Shown one piece after another: positions 53,928 through 64,000 of a stretch of 64,000 nucleotides of DNA (its first letter is position 1; the number at the start of each line of letters is the position of its first letter). The stretch is from assembly GCF_013385635.1 (NCBI RefSeq), contig NZ_JACAPR010000007.1:93427-157426 (forward strand), given 5' to 3'. The notes under the pieces were generated by a model. It saw nothing but the letters and a program-made list of their open reading frames with translations, made no database searches and was not told the origin of the DNA. The position numbers were made by a program, and so were the translations under genes. This DNA is from Pseudomonas gingeri. GTDB taxonomy: Bacteria; Pseudomonadota; Gammaproteobacteria; Pseudomonadales; Pseudomonadaceae.

Positions 53928-54632
53928 ATGTTGCAAGTCGAAGTTTATCGTTACAACCCGGACACCGACTCGGCCCCGAAAACCCAGGTTTTCCAGGTCG
54001 ACACCGGTGGCAAGGACCTGATGGTGCTGGACGTGCTGGCGCTGATCAAGGAGCAGGACGAAGGTTTCTCCTATCGTCGCTCCTGCCGTGAAGGCGTTTG
54101 CGGTTCCGACGGCATGAACATCAACGGCAAGAACGGTCTGGCGTGTATCACGCCGCTGTCCGCCGTGGTCAAGGGTAACAAGCTGGTTGTCCGTCCTCTG
54201 CCAGGTTTGCCGGTTATCCGTGACCTGGTCGTCGATATGAGCATCTTCTACAAGCAATACGAGAAGGTTAAGCCATTCCTGCAGAACGACACGCCGGCTC
54301 CGGCCATCGAGCGTCTGCAGTCCCCTGAAGAGCGTGAAAAGCTCGACGGCCTGTACGAGTGCATCCTGTGCGCTTGCTGCTCGACGTCCTGCCCGTCCTT
54401 CTGGTGGAACCCGGACAAGTTCCTGGGTCCGGCCGCCCTGCTGCAAGCCTACCGCTTCCTGGCAGACAGCCGCGACACCAAGACGACCGAGCGTCTGGCT
54501 TCGCTGGATGACCCGTTCAGCGTATTCCGCTGCCGCGGGATCATGAACTGCGTCAACGTATGTCCGAAAGGCCTGAACCCGACTAAGGCCATCGGTCATA
54601 TCCGTAACATGCTGCTGCAAAGCGGCGTGTGA
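53928..54632 (+). CDS. sdhB: Succinate dehydrogenase iron-sulfur subunit SdhB
   Basis: A 234-residue electron-transfer subunit. The [2Fe-2S] ligands lie in SCREGVCGSDG...LAC, and the [4Fe-4S] and [3Fe-4S] ligands in CILCACCSTSCPS and CRGIMNCVNVCPKG. ATG 53928 follows AAGGGTGA; the in-frame GTG at 53919 is less likely. Confidence 0.97.
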   Translation: MLQVEVYRYNPDTDSAPKTQVFQVDTGGKDLMVLDVLALIKEQDEGFSYRRSCREGVCGSDGMNINGKNGLACITPLSAVVKGNKLVVRPLPGLPVIRDLVVDMSIFYKQYEKVKPFLQNDTPAPAIERLQSPEEREKLDGLYECILCACCSTSCPSFWWNPDKFLGPAALLQAYRFLADSRDTKTTERLASLDDPFSVFRCRGIMNCVNVCPKGLNPTKAIGHIRNMLLQSGV

Positions 54633-54702
54633 CTCAGCTGCTGTAACCCGGCCGTTGTAGAACCGGTGTTGTAAAGAGTGGCATCGCTGTACCCGTAGAG
54701 AG

Positions 54703-54737
54703 CTGCGGCGCAGGCTTCAACCCGCGCCGTAGTTTTA
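54703..54737 (+). terminator. Possible attenuator between sdhB and sucA
   Basis: CTGCGGCGC pairs with GCGCCGTAG (one G-U pair), followed by TTTTAA. Located within the 291-bp sdhB-sucA gap, it may reduce read-through so that the suc genes are set separately. Confidence 0.5.
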
Positions 54738-54923
54738 ACCTGAGCGACGGCTCACAAAGCTGTGGCTCTTATTTTGAAGAAATGAGACCAGCAGGGGCAT
54801 CCGGGCTGGTACCCGGACTATCAGCGTGATCCTAAGTGGCTTGTTCAGGTCGCGGCATTCGGACTTTTGCAAGCTGGCTCGGTGTTTTCGCCGGTGGTGT
54901 CCCCTAACCGAGGGTGACCAAGC

Positions 54924-57755
54924 ATGCAAGAAAGCGTGATGCAGCGCATGTGGAACAGCGGCTATCTTTCAGGTGGTAACGCTGCCTATGTGGAAGAGCT
55001 TTATGAGCTCTACCTGCACGACCCTAACGCTGTGCCAGAAGAATGGCGCACCAAATTTCAGACGTTGCCCGCTGACGGCAACGCTGCCACCGATGTATCG
55101 CACTCGACAATCCGCGAGCATTTCGTGTTGCTGGCAAAGAACCAGCGCCGCGCCCAACCGGTATCTGCCGGCAGCGTGAGCAGTGAGCACGAGAAGAAGC
55201 AGGTTGAAGTGCTGCGATTGATCCAGGCCTATCGGATGCGTGGCCACCAGGCAGCCCAGCTTGACCCGCTGGGACTGTGGCAGCGTCCTGCACCTGCAGA
55301 CCTGTCGATCAATCATTACGGCTTGACCAATGCCGATCTTGATACGACCTTCCGTGCCGGCGACCTGTTCATCGGCAAAGAGGAAGCGAGCCTACGCGAA
55401 ATTCACGAAGCGTTGCAGCAGACATATTGCCGCACCATCGGCGCCGAGTTCACCCACATCGTCGATTCCGAGCAGCGCCACTGGTTCCAGCAGCGCCTGG
55501 AAAGCGTGCGCGGCCGTCCGGTCTTCTCCGCGGACATCAAGAGCCACCTGCTCGAGCGCGTCACCGCCGCCGAAGGCCTGGAAAAGTACCTGGGTACCAA
55601 ATACCCGGGCACCAAGCGTTTCGGCCTGGAAGGTGGCGAGAGCCTGATTCCGATGCTGGACGAGATGATCCAGCGTTCCGGTTCCTACGGCACCAAGGAA
55701 ATCGTCATCGGCATGGCCCACCGTGGCCGGCTGAACGTGCTGGTCAACACCTTCGGCAAGAACCCGCGCGAGCTGTTCGACGAGTTCGAAGGCAAGAAGA
55801 AGGTCGAGCTGGGTTCCGGTGATGTGAAATACCACCAGGGCTTCTCGTCCAACGTGATGACCACCGGTGGTGAAGTCCACCTGGCCATGGCATTCAACCC
55901 GTCCCACCTGGAAATCGTTTCCCCGGTGGTCGAAGGTTCGGTGCGTGCCCGCCAGGACCGTCGCAACGATGCGACCGGTGACAAGGTCCTGCCGATTTCC
56001 CTCCACGGTGATGCTGCATTCGCAGGTCAGGGCGTGGTCATGGAAACCTTCCAGATGTCGCAGACTCGCGGCTTCAAGACGGGCGGCACGATCCACATCG
56101 TGATCAACAACCAGGTCGGTTTCACCATCAGCAACCCGCTGGACTCGCGTTCCACCGAGTACGCCACCGACGTCGCGAAGATGATCCAGGCACCGATCCT
56201 CCATGTAAATGGCGATGATCCGGAAGCCGTGCTGTTCGTGACCCAGCTGGCTGTCGACTACCGTATGCAGTACAAGCGCGACGTGGTGATCGACCTGGTC
56301 TGCTACCGTCGTCGTGGCCACAACGAGGCTGACGAGCCAAGTGGTACCCAGCCGCTGATGTACCAGCAGATCACCAAGCAGCGCACTACCCGTGAGCTGT
56401 ACGCCGAGCGCCTGGTTCAGGCCAAGGTGCTGGATGACGCGCGTGTTCAGGCGAAGGTCGACGAATACCGCAACGCCCTGGACAATGGTCTGCACGTGGT
56501 GAAGAGTCTGGTCAAGGAACCGAACAAGGAGTTGTTCGTCGACTGGCGCCCTTACCTGGGTCATGCGTGGACTGCTCGTCACGACACCCGCTTCGATCTG
56601 AAGACCTTGCAGGAACTGTCCGCCAAGCTGCTGGAAATTCCGGAAGGCTTCGTGGTCCAGCGTCAGGTCGCGAAGATCTACGAAGACCGTCAGAAGATGC
56701 AAGCCGGCGGCCTGCCGATCAACTGGGGCTACGCTGAAACCATGGCGTACGCGACCCTGGCGTTCGAAGGTCACCCGATCCGCATGACCGGCCAGGACAT
56801 CGGCCGCGGTACGTTCTCGCACCGTCATGCCGTGTTGCACAACCAGAAAGACGCGGGCACCTACATTCCGCTGCAGAACCTGTACGAAGGTCAGCCACGC
56901 TTCGACCTGTACGACTCGTTCCTGTCGGAAGAAGCGGTACTGGCGTTCGAGTACGGTTACTCGACCACCACGCCGAATGCCCTGGTTATCTGGGAAGCCC
57001 AGTTCGGCGACTTCGCCAACGGTGCCCAGGTGGTTGTCGACCAGTTCATCACCAGTGGCGAGCACAAGTGGGGTCGTCTGTGCGGCCTGACCATGCTGCT
57101 GCCGCACGGTTATGAAGGTCAGGGTCCGGAGCACTCCTCGGCCCGTCTGGAGCGCTACCTGCAGCTGTGCGCCGAGCACAACGTCCAGGTCTGCGTGCCG
57201 ACCACCCCGGCTCAGATCTACCACCTGCTGCGTCGTCAGGTCATCCGTCCGCTGCGCAAGCCGCTGATCGTGCTGACACCGAAGTCGCTGCTGCGTCACA
57301 AGCTGGCAATCTCCACGCTGGAAGATCTGGCCGAAGGTTCGTTCCAGACCGTTATCCCGGAAATCGACGCCCAGGATCCGAAAAAGGTCCAGCGCCTGGT
57401 TCTGTGCAGCGGCAAAGTCTACTACGACCTGCTGGAAAAACGCCGTGCCGAAGAGCGTGACGATATCGCCGTCGTGCGTATCGAGCAGTTGTACCCATTC
57501 CCTGAGGACGACCTGATCGAAGTCCTGGCTCCGTACAAGAACCTCAAACATATCGTTTGGTGTCAGGAAGAGCCGATGAACCAGGGTGCCTGGTACAGCA
57601 GCCAGCATCACATGCGTCGCATCATCAGTGGCCACGACAAGTCGCTCGTACTCGAGTACGCCGGTCGTGACGCTTCTGCTGCTCCAGCTTGTGGTTATGC
57701 ATCGATGCACGCCGAGCAACAGGAAAAACTGTTGCAAGATGCCTTTACTGTTTAA
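54924..57755 (+). CDS. sucA: 2-oxoglutarate dehydrogenase E1
   Basis: A 943-residue thiamine diphosphate-dependent E1 that decarboxylates 2-oxoglutarate. The N-terminal E2-binding segment ([19 protein letters not shown]), the [12 protein letters not shown] block and the ThDP/Mg region [11 protein letters not shown]...[10 protein letters not shown] are clear. The start follows GAGGGTGA. Confidence 0.98.
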   Translation: MQESVMQRMWNSGYLSGGNAAYVEELYELYLHDPNAVPEEWRTKFQTLPADGNAATDVSHSTIREHFVLLAKNQRRAQPVSAGSVSSEHEKKQVEVLRLIQAYRMRGHQAAQLDPLGLWQRPAPADLSINHYGLTNADLDTTFRAGDLFIGKEEASLREIHEALQQTYCRTIGAEFTHIVDSEQRHWFQQRLESVRGRPVFSADIKSHLLERVTAAEGLEKYLGTKYPGTKRFGLEGGESLIPMLDEMIQRSGSYGTKEIVIGMAHRGRLNVLVNTFGKNPRELFDEFEGKKKVELGSGDVKYHQGFSSNVMTTGGEVHLAMAFNPSHLEIVSPVVEGSVRARQDRRNDATGDKVLPISLHGDAAFAGQGVVMETFQMSQTRGFKTGGTIHIVINNQVGFTISNPLDSRSTEYATDVAKMIQAPILHVNGDDPEAVLFVTQLAVDYRMQYKRDVVIDLVCYRRRGHNEADEPSGTQPLMYQQITKQRTTRELYAERLVQAKVLDDARVQAKVDEYRNALDNGLHVVKSLVKEPNKELFVDWRPYLGHAWTARHDTRFDLKTLQELSAKLLEIPEGFVVQRQVAKIYEDRQKMQAGGLPINWGYAETMAYATLAFEGHPIRMTGQDIGRGTFSHRHAVLHNQKDAGTYIPLQNLYEGQPRFDLYDSFLSEEAVLAFEYGYSTTTPNALVIWEAQFGDFANGAQVVVDQFITSGEHKWGRLCGLTMLLPHGYEGQGPEHSSARLERYLQLCAEHNVQVCVPTTPAQIYHLLRRQVIRPLRKPLIVLTPKSLLRHKLAISTLEDLAEGSFQTVIPEIDAQDPKKVQRLVLCSGKVYYDLLEKRRAEERDDIAVVRIEQLYPFPEDDLIEVLAPYKNLKHIVWCQEEPMNQGAWYSSQHHMRRIISGHDKSLVLEYAGRDASAAPACGYASMHAEQQEKLLQDAFTV

Positions 57756-57796
57756 CGCCTCGCGCACCTGAAACCGAATTTAAGGAACCACAGATA

Positions 57797-59020
57797 ATGG
57801 CTATCGAGATCAAAGCCCCCCAATTTCCGGAATCGGTTGCCGATGGCACCGTTGCCACCTGGCACAAGCAGCCGGGCGATGCGGTCAAGCGCGACGACCT
57901 GATCGTCGACATCGAAACCGACAAGGTTGTACTGGAAGTCCTGGCTGAAGCCGACGGCGTTCTGGGCGCTATCGTTGCGAAGGAAGGCGACACCGTTCTT
58001 TCCGCACAAGTGCTGGGCTCCATCGAAGAAGGCGGTGCCGCCGCTCCTGCTCCGGCTGCCGCTCCTGCCGCCGCCGCACAAGCTGCTGCCCCGGCTGCCG
58101 CTGGTGGTGAAGACGATCCGGTTGCTGCTCCGGCCGCGCGCAAGCTTGCTGAAGAAAACGGCATCAACATCGCTTCCGTTGCCGGTACCGGCAAAGGCGG
58201 TCGTGTGACCAAGGAAGACGTGGTGGCTGCCGTTGCCGCGAAGAAAGCCGCTCCGGCTGCTGCTCCGGCCAAGGCTGCCGCCCCGGCCGCCGCTGCTCCT
58301 GTGTTCGCTGCCGGCGATCGCACCGAGAAGCGTGTACCGATGACCCGCGTACGTGCCACCGTGGCCAAGCGTCTGGTTGAAGCCCAGTCGAACATGGCGA
58401 TGCTGACCACGTTCAACGAAGTCGACATGACCGAAGTCATGGCCCTGCGTTCGAAGTACAAGGATCTGTTCGAGAAGTCCCACAACGGCGTGCGCCTGGG
58501 CTTCATGTCGTTCTTCGTGAAAGCGGCCACCGAGGCGCTGAAGCGCTTCCCGGCTGTCAACGCTTCGATCGACGGCGCGGACATCGTCTACCACGGTTTC
58601 GCCGACGTGGGTGTTGCCGTTTCCAGCGATCGTGGCCTGGTAGTACCGGTACTGCGTAACGCCGAGCTGATGAGCCTGGCCGAAATCGAAGGCGGCATCG
58701 CCACCTTCGGCAAGAAAGCCCGTGACGGCAAGCTGTCCATCGATGAAATGACCGGCGGTACGTTCACCATCACCAACGGTGGTACATTCGGTTCGATGAT
58801 GTCGACCCCGATCGTCAACCCGCCACAAGCGGCGATCCTGGGTATGCACAACATCATCCAGCGTCCGATGGCAATCAACGGTCAGGTCGTGATCCGCCCG
58901 ATGATGTACCTGGCTCTGTCCTACGATCACCGTTTGATCGACGGTAAAGAAGCTGTGACCTTCCTGGTTACCATCAAGAACCTGCTGGAAGACCCGGCTC
59001 GTTTGCTGCTGGATATCTGA
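57797..59020 (+). CDS. sucB: 2-oxoglutarate dehydrogenase E2 (dihydrolipoyl succinyltransferase)
   Basis: A 407-residue E2. The lipoyl domain (1-77) has the lipoylated Lys43 in ETDKVVL. An Ala/Pro linker, the E3-binding domain (about 110-145), another Ala-rich linker and the catalytic domain with SYDHRLIDG follow. ATG 57797 follows AAGGAA. Confidence 0.98.
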   Translation: MAIEIKAPQFPESVADGTVATWHKQPGDAVKRDDLIVDIETDKVVLEVLAEADGVLGAIVAKEGDTVLSAQVLGSIEEGGAAAPAPAAAPAAAAQAAAPAAAGGEDDPVAAPAARKLAEENGINIASVAGTGKGGRVTKEDVVAAVAAKKAAPAAAPAKAAAPAAAAPVFAAGDRTEKRVPMTRVRATVAKRLVEAQSNMAMLTTFNEVDMTEVMALRSKYKDLFEKSHNGVRLGFMSFFVKAATEALKRFPAVNASIDGADIVYHGFADVGVAVSSDRGLVVPVLRNAELMSLAEIEGGIATFGKKARDGKLSIDEMTGGTFTITNGGTFGSMMSTPIVNPPQAAILGMHNIIQRPMAINGQVVIRPMMYLALSYDHRLIDGKEAVTFLVTIKNLLEDPARLLLDI

Positions 59021-59031
59021 TTTTGCCCAAA

Positions 59032-59056
59032 GGGCAGGGCGCCTGGCGCCTTGCCC
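59032..59056 (+). other. Intercistronic hairpin between sucB and lpdG
   Basis: GGGCAGGGCGC pairs with GCGCCTTGCCC around CTG, an 11-bp stem with one G-U pair and no T-run. It may slow exonuclease decay and set relative mRNA levels. Confidence 0.55.
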
Positions 59057-59130
59057 GCCGTGTAAATGACCAGCTTCGTCCCACGACGGTCGCCAAAAGC
59101 GGTCGTCCGGTTTGATTCGATAAGGAATGA

Positions 59131-60570
<1,440 letters not shown>

Positions 60571-60705
60571 GCGAATAATAAGAAACCACGGCGGATCGCC
60601 CGTCGTGAGCCTTGTGCGCAAGACTCACCGCGGAACATCCGCTGGACGCAGTCTTGCGTTGTTTCGCCGGGCGACCGGATAGCGACGCAAGCAGCAGTCA
60701 CAGGT

Positions 60706-60733
60706 GGTGCGGCACTGCAATCAGTGCAGCACC
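60706..60733 (+). other. Hairpin in the sucC leader
   Basis: GGTGC-G-GCACTG-CAAT-CAGTGC-A-GCACC forms an 11-bp stem with one mismatch, 34 bp before sucC. No T-run follows; it does not match a riboswitch I know. Confidence 0.5.
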
Positions 60734-60767
60734 GAACGCGCAGTACCTAACGAAGACGGTAAAAAGC

Positions 60768-61934
60768 ATGAATCTTCACGAGTATCAGGGTAAGCAGCTG
60801 TTCGCTGAATACGGCCTGCCAGTATCCACCGGTTACGCGGTAGACACCCCGGAAGCAGCAGCAGAAGCTTGCGACAAAATCGGCGGCAGCGAGTGGGTTG
60901 TCAAAGCCCAGGTTCACGCCGGTGGTCGCGGTAAAGCGGGCGGCGTCAAGCTGGTTCGCAGCAAAGAAGACGCTAAAGCCTTCGCACAGCAGTGGCTGGG
61001 CAAGCGTCTGGTGACCTATCAGACTGATGCCAATGGCCAGCCTGTCACCAAGATCCTGGTTGAATCGTGCACTGATATCGCTAAAGAGCTGTACCTGGGC
61101 GCTGTCGTTGACCGTTCGAGCCGTCGCATCGTGTTCATGGCTTCCACCGAAGGTGGCGTGGACATCGAGAAAATCGCACATGACACCCCTGAGAAAATCC
61201 TCAAGGCCACTATCGATCCACTGGTTGGCGCCCAGCCATTCCAGGGTCGCGAGCTGGCATTCCAGCTGGGTCTGGAAGGCAAGCAGGTTGCCCAGTTCGC
61301 CAAGATCTTCGTAGGTCTGGCCAAGCTGTTCAAGGATCACGACCTGGCCCTGCTGGAAGTGAACCCGCTGGTGATCAAGGCTGACGGCGATCTGCATTGC
61401 CTCGATGCCAAGATCAACATCGACGCCAACGCCATGTACCGTCAGCCCAAGCTGAAAACCTTCCACGATCCGTCCCAGGACGATCCGCGCGAAGCGCACG
61501 CTGCCAAGTTCGAACTGAACTACGTAGCCCTGGAAGGCAACATCGGCTGCATGGTCAACGGTGCCGGCCTGGCCATGGGTACCATGGACATCGTCAACCT
61601 GCATGGCGGCAAGCCAGCCAACTTCCTCGACGTGGGCGGTGGTGCTACCAAGGAACGCGTAACCGAAGCGTTCAAGATCATCCTGTCCGACACCAACGTC
61701 GCTGCAGTACTGGTCAACATCTTCGGCGGCATCGTTCGTTGCGACATGATTGCCGAAGGCATCATCGGTGCAGTGAAAGAAGTCGGCGTGAAAATCCCGG
61801 TTGTTGTGCGCCTTGAAGGCAACAACGCTGAACTGGGCGCTAAAGTACTGGCAGAAAGCGGCTTGAACATCATCGCTGCTACCAGCCTGACCGACGCTGC
61901 TCAACAAGTTGTCAAAGCTGCGGAGGGCAAGTAA
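60768..61934 (+). CDS. sucC: Succinyl-CoA synthetase beta subunit
   Basis: A 388-residue ATP-grasp subunit ([18 protein letters not shown] start; nucleotide loop [17 protein letters not shown]-terminal [12 protein letters not shown]). ATG 60768 begins the conserved start. Stop and sucD start overlap by one base. Confidence 0.98.
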   Translation: MNLHEYQGKQLFAEYGLPVSTGYAVDTPEAAAEACDKIGGSEWVVKAQVHAGGRGKAGGVKLVRSKEDAKAFAQQWLGKRLVTYQTDANGQPVTKILVESCTDIAKELYLGAVVDRSSRRIVFMASTEGGVDIEKIAHDTPEKILKATIDPLVGAQPFQGRELAFQLGLEGKQVAQFAKIFVGLAKLFKDHDLALLEVNPLVIKADGDLHCLDAKINIDANAMYRQPKLKTFHDPSQDDPREAHAAKFELNYVALEGNIGCMVNGAGLAMGTMDIVNLHGGKPANFLDVGGGATKERVTEAFKIILSDTNVAAVLVNIFGGIVRCDMIAEGIIGAVKEVGVKIPVVVRLEGNNAELGAKVLAESGLNIIAATSLTDAAQQVVKAAEGK

Positions 61935-62815
61935 TGAGCGTCCTGATCAATAAAGACACCAAAGTTATCTGCCAGGGTATTACCGGTTCGCAAGGTAGTT
62001 TCCACACCCAGCAAGCCATCGAATACGGCACCAAGATGGTCGGTGGCGTAACTCCGGGCAAAGGCGGCACCGAGCACCTGGGCCTGCCAGTGTTCAACAC
62101 CGTGAAAGACGCTGTAGCAGCCACTGGCGCCACCGCCAGCGTGATCTACGTTCCAGCTCCTTTCTGCAAGGACTCGATCCTGGAAGCGGCATTCGGCGGC
62201 ATCAAGCTGATCGTCTGCATCACCGAAGGCATTCCTACCCTGGACATGCTGGACGCCAAAGTTAAGTGCGACGAACTGGGTATCACCCTGATCGGCCCTA
62301 ACTGCCCAGGCGTGATCACTCCAGGCGAATGCAAGATCGGCATCATGCCAGGTCACATTCACTTGCCAGGCAAGGTCGGTATCGTTTCCCGTTCCGGCAC
62401 CCTGACCTACGAAGCTGTGAAGCAGACCACTGACGCCGGTTTCGGTCAGTCGACCTGCGTCGGCATCGGCGGTGACCCGATCCCGGGTTCGAACTTCATC
62501 GACATCCTGAAGCTGTTCCAGGAAGACCCGAAGACCGAAGCGATCGTCATGATCGGTGAGATCGGCGGTTCGGCTGAAGAAGAAGCGGCTGCCTACATCA
62601 AGGCTCACGTGACCAAGCCGGTTGTTTCCTACATCGCTGGTGTGACTGCTCCTCCGGGCAAGCGCATGGGCCATGCTGGCGCAATCATCTCTGGCGGCAA
62701 AGGCACTGCAGACGAGAAGTTCGCTGCTCTGCAAGACGCAGGCGTGAAAACCGTGCGTTCGCTGGCAGACATCGGCAAGGCCCTGGCCGAGCTGACCGGT
62801 TGGGCTGTCAAGTAA
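61934..62815 (+). CDS. sucD: Succinyl-CoA synthetase alpha subunit
   Basis: A 293-residue CoA-binding subunit. The phosphohistidine is in [10 protein letters not shown] (near 246), and the CoA-binding region includes [11 protein letters not shown]. With sucC it makes ATP or GTP and succinate from succinyl-CoA. It is the last gene of the operon. Confidence 0.98.
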   Translation: MSVLINKDTKVICQGITGSQGSFHTQQAIEYGTKMVGGVTPGKGGTEHLGLPVFNTVKDAVAATGATASVIYVPAPFCKDSILEAAFGGIKLIVCITEGIPTLDMLDAKVKCDELGITLIGPNCPGVITPGECKIGIMPGHIHLPGKVGIVSRSGTLTYEAVKQTTDAGFGQSTCVGIGGDPIPGSNFIDILKLFQEDPKTEAIVMIGEIGGSAEEEAAAYIKAHVTKPVVSYIAGVTAPPGKRMGHAGAIISGGKGTADEKFAALQDAGVKTVRSLADIGKALAELTGWAVK

Positions 62816-62844
62816 GCCTCGCGCTTAGCTGACGCTCCACCAGC

Positions 62845-62872
62845 AAAGGCCACCTTCGGGTGGCCTTTGTGC
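62845..62872 (+). terminator. Terminator of the sdh-suc operon
   Basis: AAAGGCCACC pairs with GGTGGCCTTT around TTCG, a very stable tetraloop hairpin, then TGTGCTTTG. It lies 29 bp after sucD. Confidence 0.75.
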
Positions 62873-62910
62873 TTTGTGGGTAGGGGAAAGGCCTGTGTCG
62901 TTTGTGCTGG

Positions 62911-62990
62911 CCTCTTCGCGGGCAAGCCCGCTCCCACAGATTTTATGTGTACGACGCGGACACTGTGTGTGCGGGCTTGCCCGCGAAGGT
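62911..62990. repeat. REPIN of the CGGGCTTGCCCGCG type
   Basis: CCTCTTCGCGGGCAAGCCCG and GTGCGGGCTTGCCCGCGAAGG face each other. The rest of the 418-bp gap to brnQ holds a 9-bp direct repeat (63140 and 63155) and no gene. Confidence 0.85.
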
Positions 62991-63233
62991 ATCACTACAG
63001 GCTGCACCAATTTCATACGAAAACGCGACAGGGAAGTGTCGCTTATCGGACAACGCGCCCTCTAACAGTGCGTTTTCCGCGCAAATTCGTTAGTCTGGCA
63101 GCCATTTTGCGCTTGCTCCCCAAAAGGGATCGGCGCGCTAAACGGGTCAACCTCAAACGGGTCGACAGCATTTCCCTCACCCCACGGGAAATCCCTCTCT
63201 AAATTCCGATTCAGCAGTGTGGTATTTCCTTAA

Positions 63234-64000
63234 ATGAAAGTGTTGAAAGGCCAGGACATCCTGGCACTTGGTTTTATGACGTTTGCCCTGTTCGTCGGGG
63301 CCGGCAATATCATCTTCCCCCCTATCGTCGGCCTGCAGTCCGGGCCCCATGTCTGGCTGGCGGCGCTGGGTTTCCTGATTACCGCGGTCGGCCTGCCGGT
63401 CATCACCGTGGTTGCCCTGGCCAAGGTCGGCGGCGCCATGGACGCCTTGAGCAGCCCGATCGGCAAGCTCGCTGGCGGTGTGCTGGCGGCGGTCTGCTAC
63501 CTGGCGGTCGGCCCGTTGTTCGCCACGCCACGGACCGCGACCGTGTCCTTTGAAGTCGGCCTGGCGCCGTTGACCGGCGAAAGTCCGCTGGCGCTGTTCC
63601 TCTACAGTTCGGTGTATTTCCTGCTGGTGTTCTTCATCTCCCTGTACCCGGGGCGCCTGCTGGATACCGTCGGGCGCTTTCTCGCCCCGCTGAAGATCAT
63701 TGCCCTGGCGGTACTGGGTATCGCCGCGTTTGCCTTGCCGGCGGGGGATATCGGTGTCGCCACGCCTGAATACGTGGCGGCGCCGTTTTCCCAGGGCTTT
63801 ATCAATGGCTACCTGACCATGGATACCCTCGGTGCCCTGGTGTTCGGTATCGTCATCGTCAATGCCATCCGCTCCCGTGGGGTCGAGTCGCCGCGCCTGA
63901 TCACCCGCTACGCGATCATCGCCGGACTGATCGCCGGTATCGGCCTGGCGCTGGTGTATATCAGCCTGTTCCGCCTGGGCTCGGGCAGCCATGAAGTGGC
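63234..64000 (+). CDS. brnQ: Branched-chain amino acid carrier BrnQ/BraB, cut by window end
   Basis: The first 255 codons of a sodium-coupled branched-chain amino acid carrier (LIVCS family). The start [20 protein letters not shown] and the following [10 protein letters not shown], where the family sodium site begins, identify it. At least six helices are present; about 180 residues lie outside the window. Next to sucD in P. aeruginosa, as I recall, is braB, so this is probably that orthologue. No strong ribosome site is visible at ATG 63234. Confidence 0.92.
   Translation, partial: MKVLKGQDILALGFMTFALFVGAGNIIFPPIVGLQSGPHVWLAALGFLITAVGLPVITVVALAKVGGAMDALSSPIGKLAGGVLAAVCYLAVGPLFATPRTATVSFEVGLAPLTGESPLALFLYSSVYFLLVFFISLYPGRLLDTVGRFLAPLKIIALAVLGIAAFALPAGDIGVATPEYVAAPFSQGFINGYLTMDTLGALVFGIVIVNAIRSRGVESPRLITRYAIIAGLIAGIGLALVYISLFRLGSGSHEV

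Noticed and set aside
55392..57767. Very long minus-strand frame (791 codons) opposite sucA
   Set aside because: It is antisense to a fully recognised sucA with no protein motif; it reflects third-position GC bias. The same applies to long frames opposite sucB, lpdG and sdhA.
62867..63202. 111-codon plus-strand frame before brnQ
   Set aside because: Most of it translates a REPIN and it lacks a ribosome site.
63177..63992. Long minus-strand frame of 271 codons
   Set aside because: It is antisense to the clear BrnQ reading frame and is rich in Gln/Asp/Arg, typical of a shadow of GC-rich coding.

Overview
This window looks like a chromosomal segment of a Pseudomonas, most likely of the P. fluorescens group. 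The evidence is high-GC coding with G/C third positions, a dense scatter of the short palindromic REP/REPIN repeats typical of that group, and gene order that I recall from memory as matching two P. aeruginosa blocks: the PA3271-to-PA3234 block (in reverse), followed by the gltA-sdh-suc-braB block. No prophage, insertion sequence, CRISPR array or plasmid function is visible.

Layout. 1-3.6 kb: an SSS-type hybrid sensor kinase (MxtR-like). 3.7-6.9 kb: a variable-looking patch with a divergent TetR/MFS pair, an unknown protein, the 3' stump of a deleted AraC regulator, two tiny ORFs and a cupin. 7.0-12.9 kb: a TDT/SLAC1 exporter, an LplT-PlsC fusion, a guanidinium exporter (Gdx) behind a guanidine-II riboswitch, a bile-acid-type symporter and rdgC. 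13.0-13.6 kb: a tandem duplication of tRNA-Val/tRNA-Asp. 13.7-16.7 kb: a catalase-like protein paired with a RoxA-like diheme cytochrome. 16.9-24.5 kb: an FKBP lipoprotein, a YkvA protein behind a palindrome of two perfect DnaA boxes, an XRE protein plus a small partner, an EAL-CBS-GGDEF protein, Prc protease and a quinone oxidoreductase. 24.7-31.2 kb: an organophosphorus uptake operon with a phosphonoacetate-hydrolase-like enzyme, a HAD phosphatase and a GntR regulator. 31.4-46.1 kb: an MscS channel, apeB, an RluA-family enzyme, minCDE, a lipid A acyltransferase, a patatin, a Cof phosphatase, an MlaA-like protein with an alpha/beta hydrolase partner, and a GH17 membrane protein. 46.4-49.4 kb: betX and the DUF485-actP acetate uptake pair.

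49.7-62.8 kb carries the TCA core: gltA is divergent from sdhCDAB-sucAB-lpdG-sucCD, with recognisable sigma70 promoters on both sides and structured RNA between several cistrons. The window ends inside a branched-chain amino acid carrier (brnQ/braB).

How parts fit together. Acetate entering through ActP feeds citrate synthase and the TCA genes, and the MxtR-like kinase belongs to a sensor family linked to acetate metabolism. The organophosphorus operon has transport, hydrolysis and phosphatase functions together with candidate GntR operators and a PhoB-box-like site. Gdx with its riboswitch forms a self-contained guanidine detoxification unit. The most interesting points are the PhnA-like hydrolase/transport operon, the catalase/RoxA-like module, the paired DnaA-box palindrome, the riboswitch and the AraC deletion scar.
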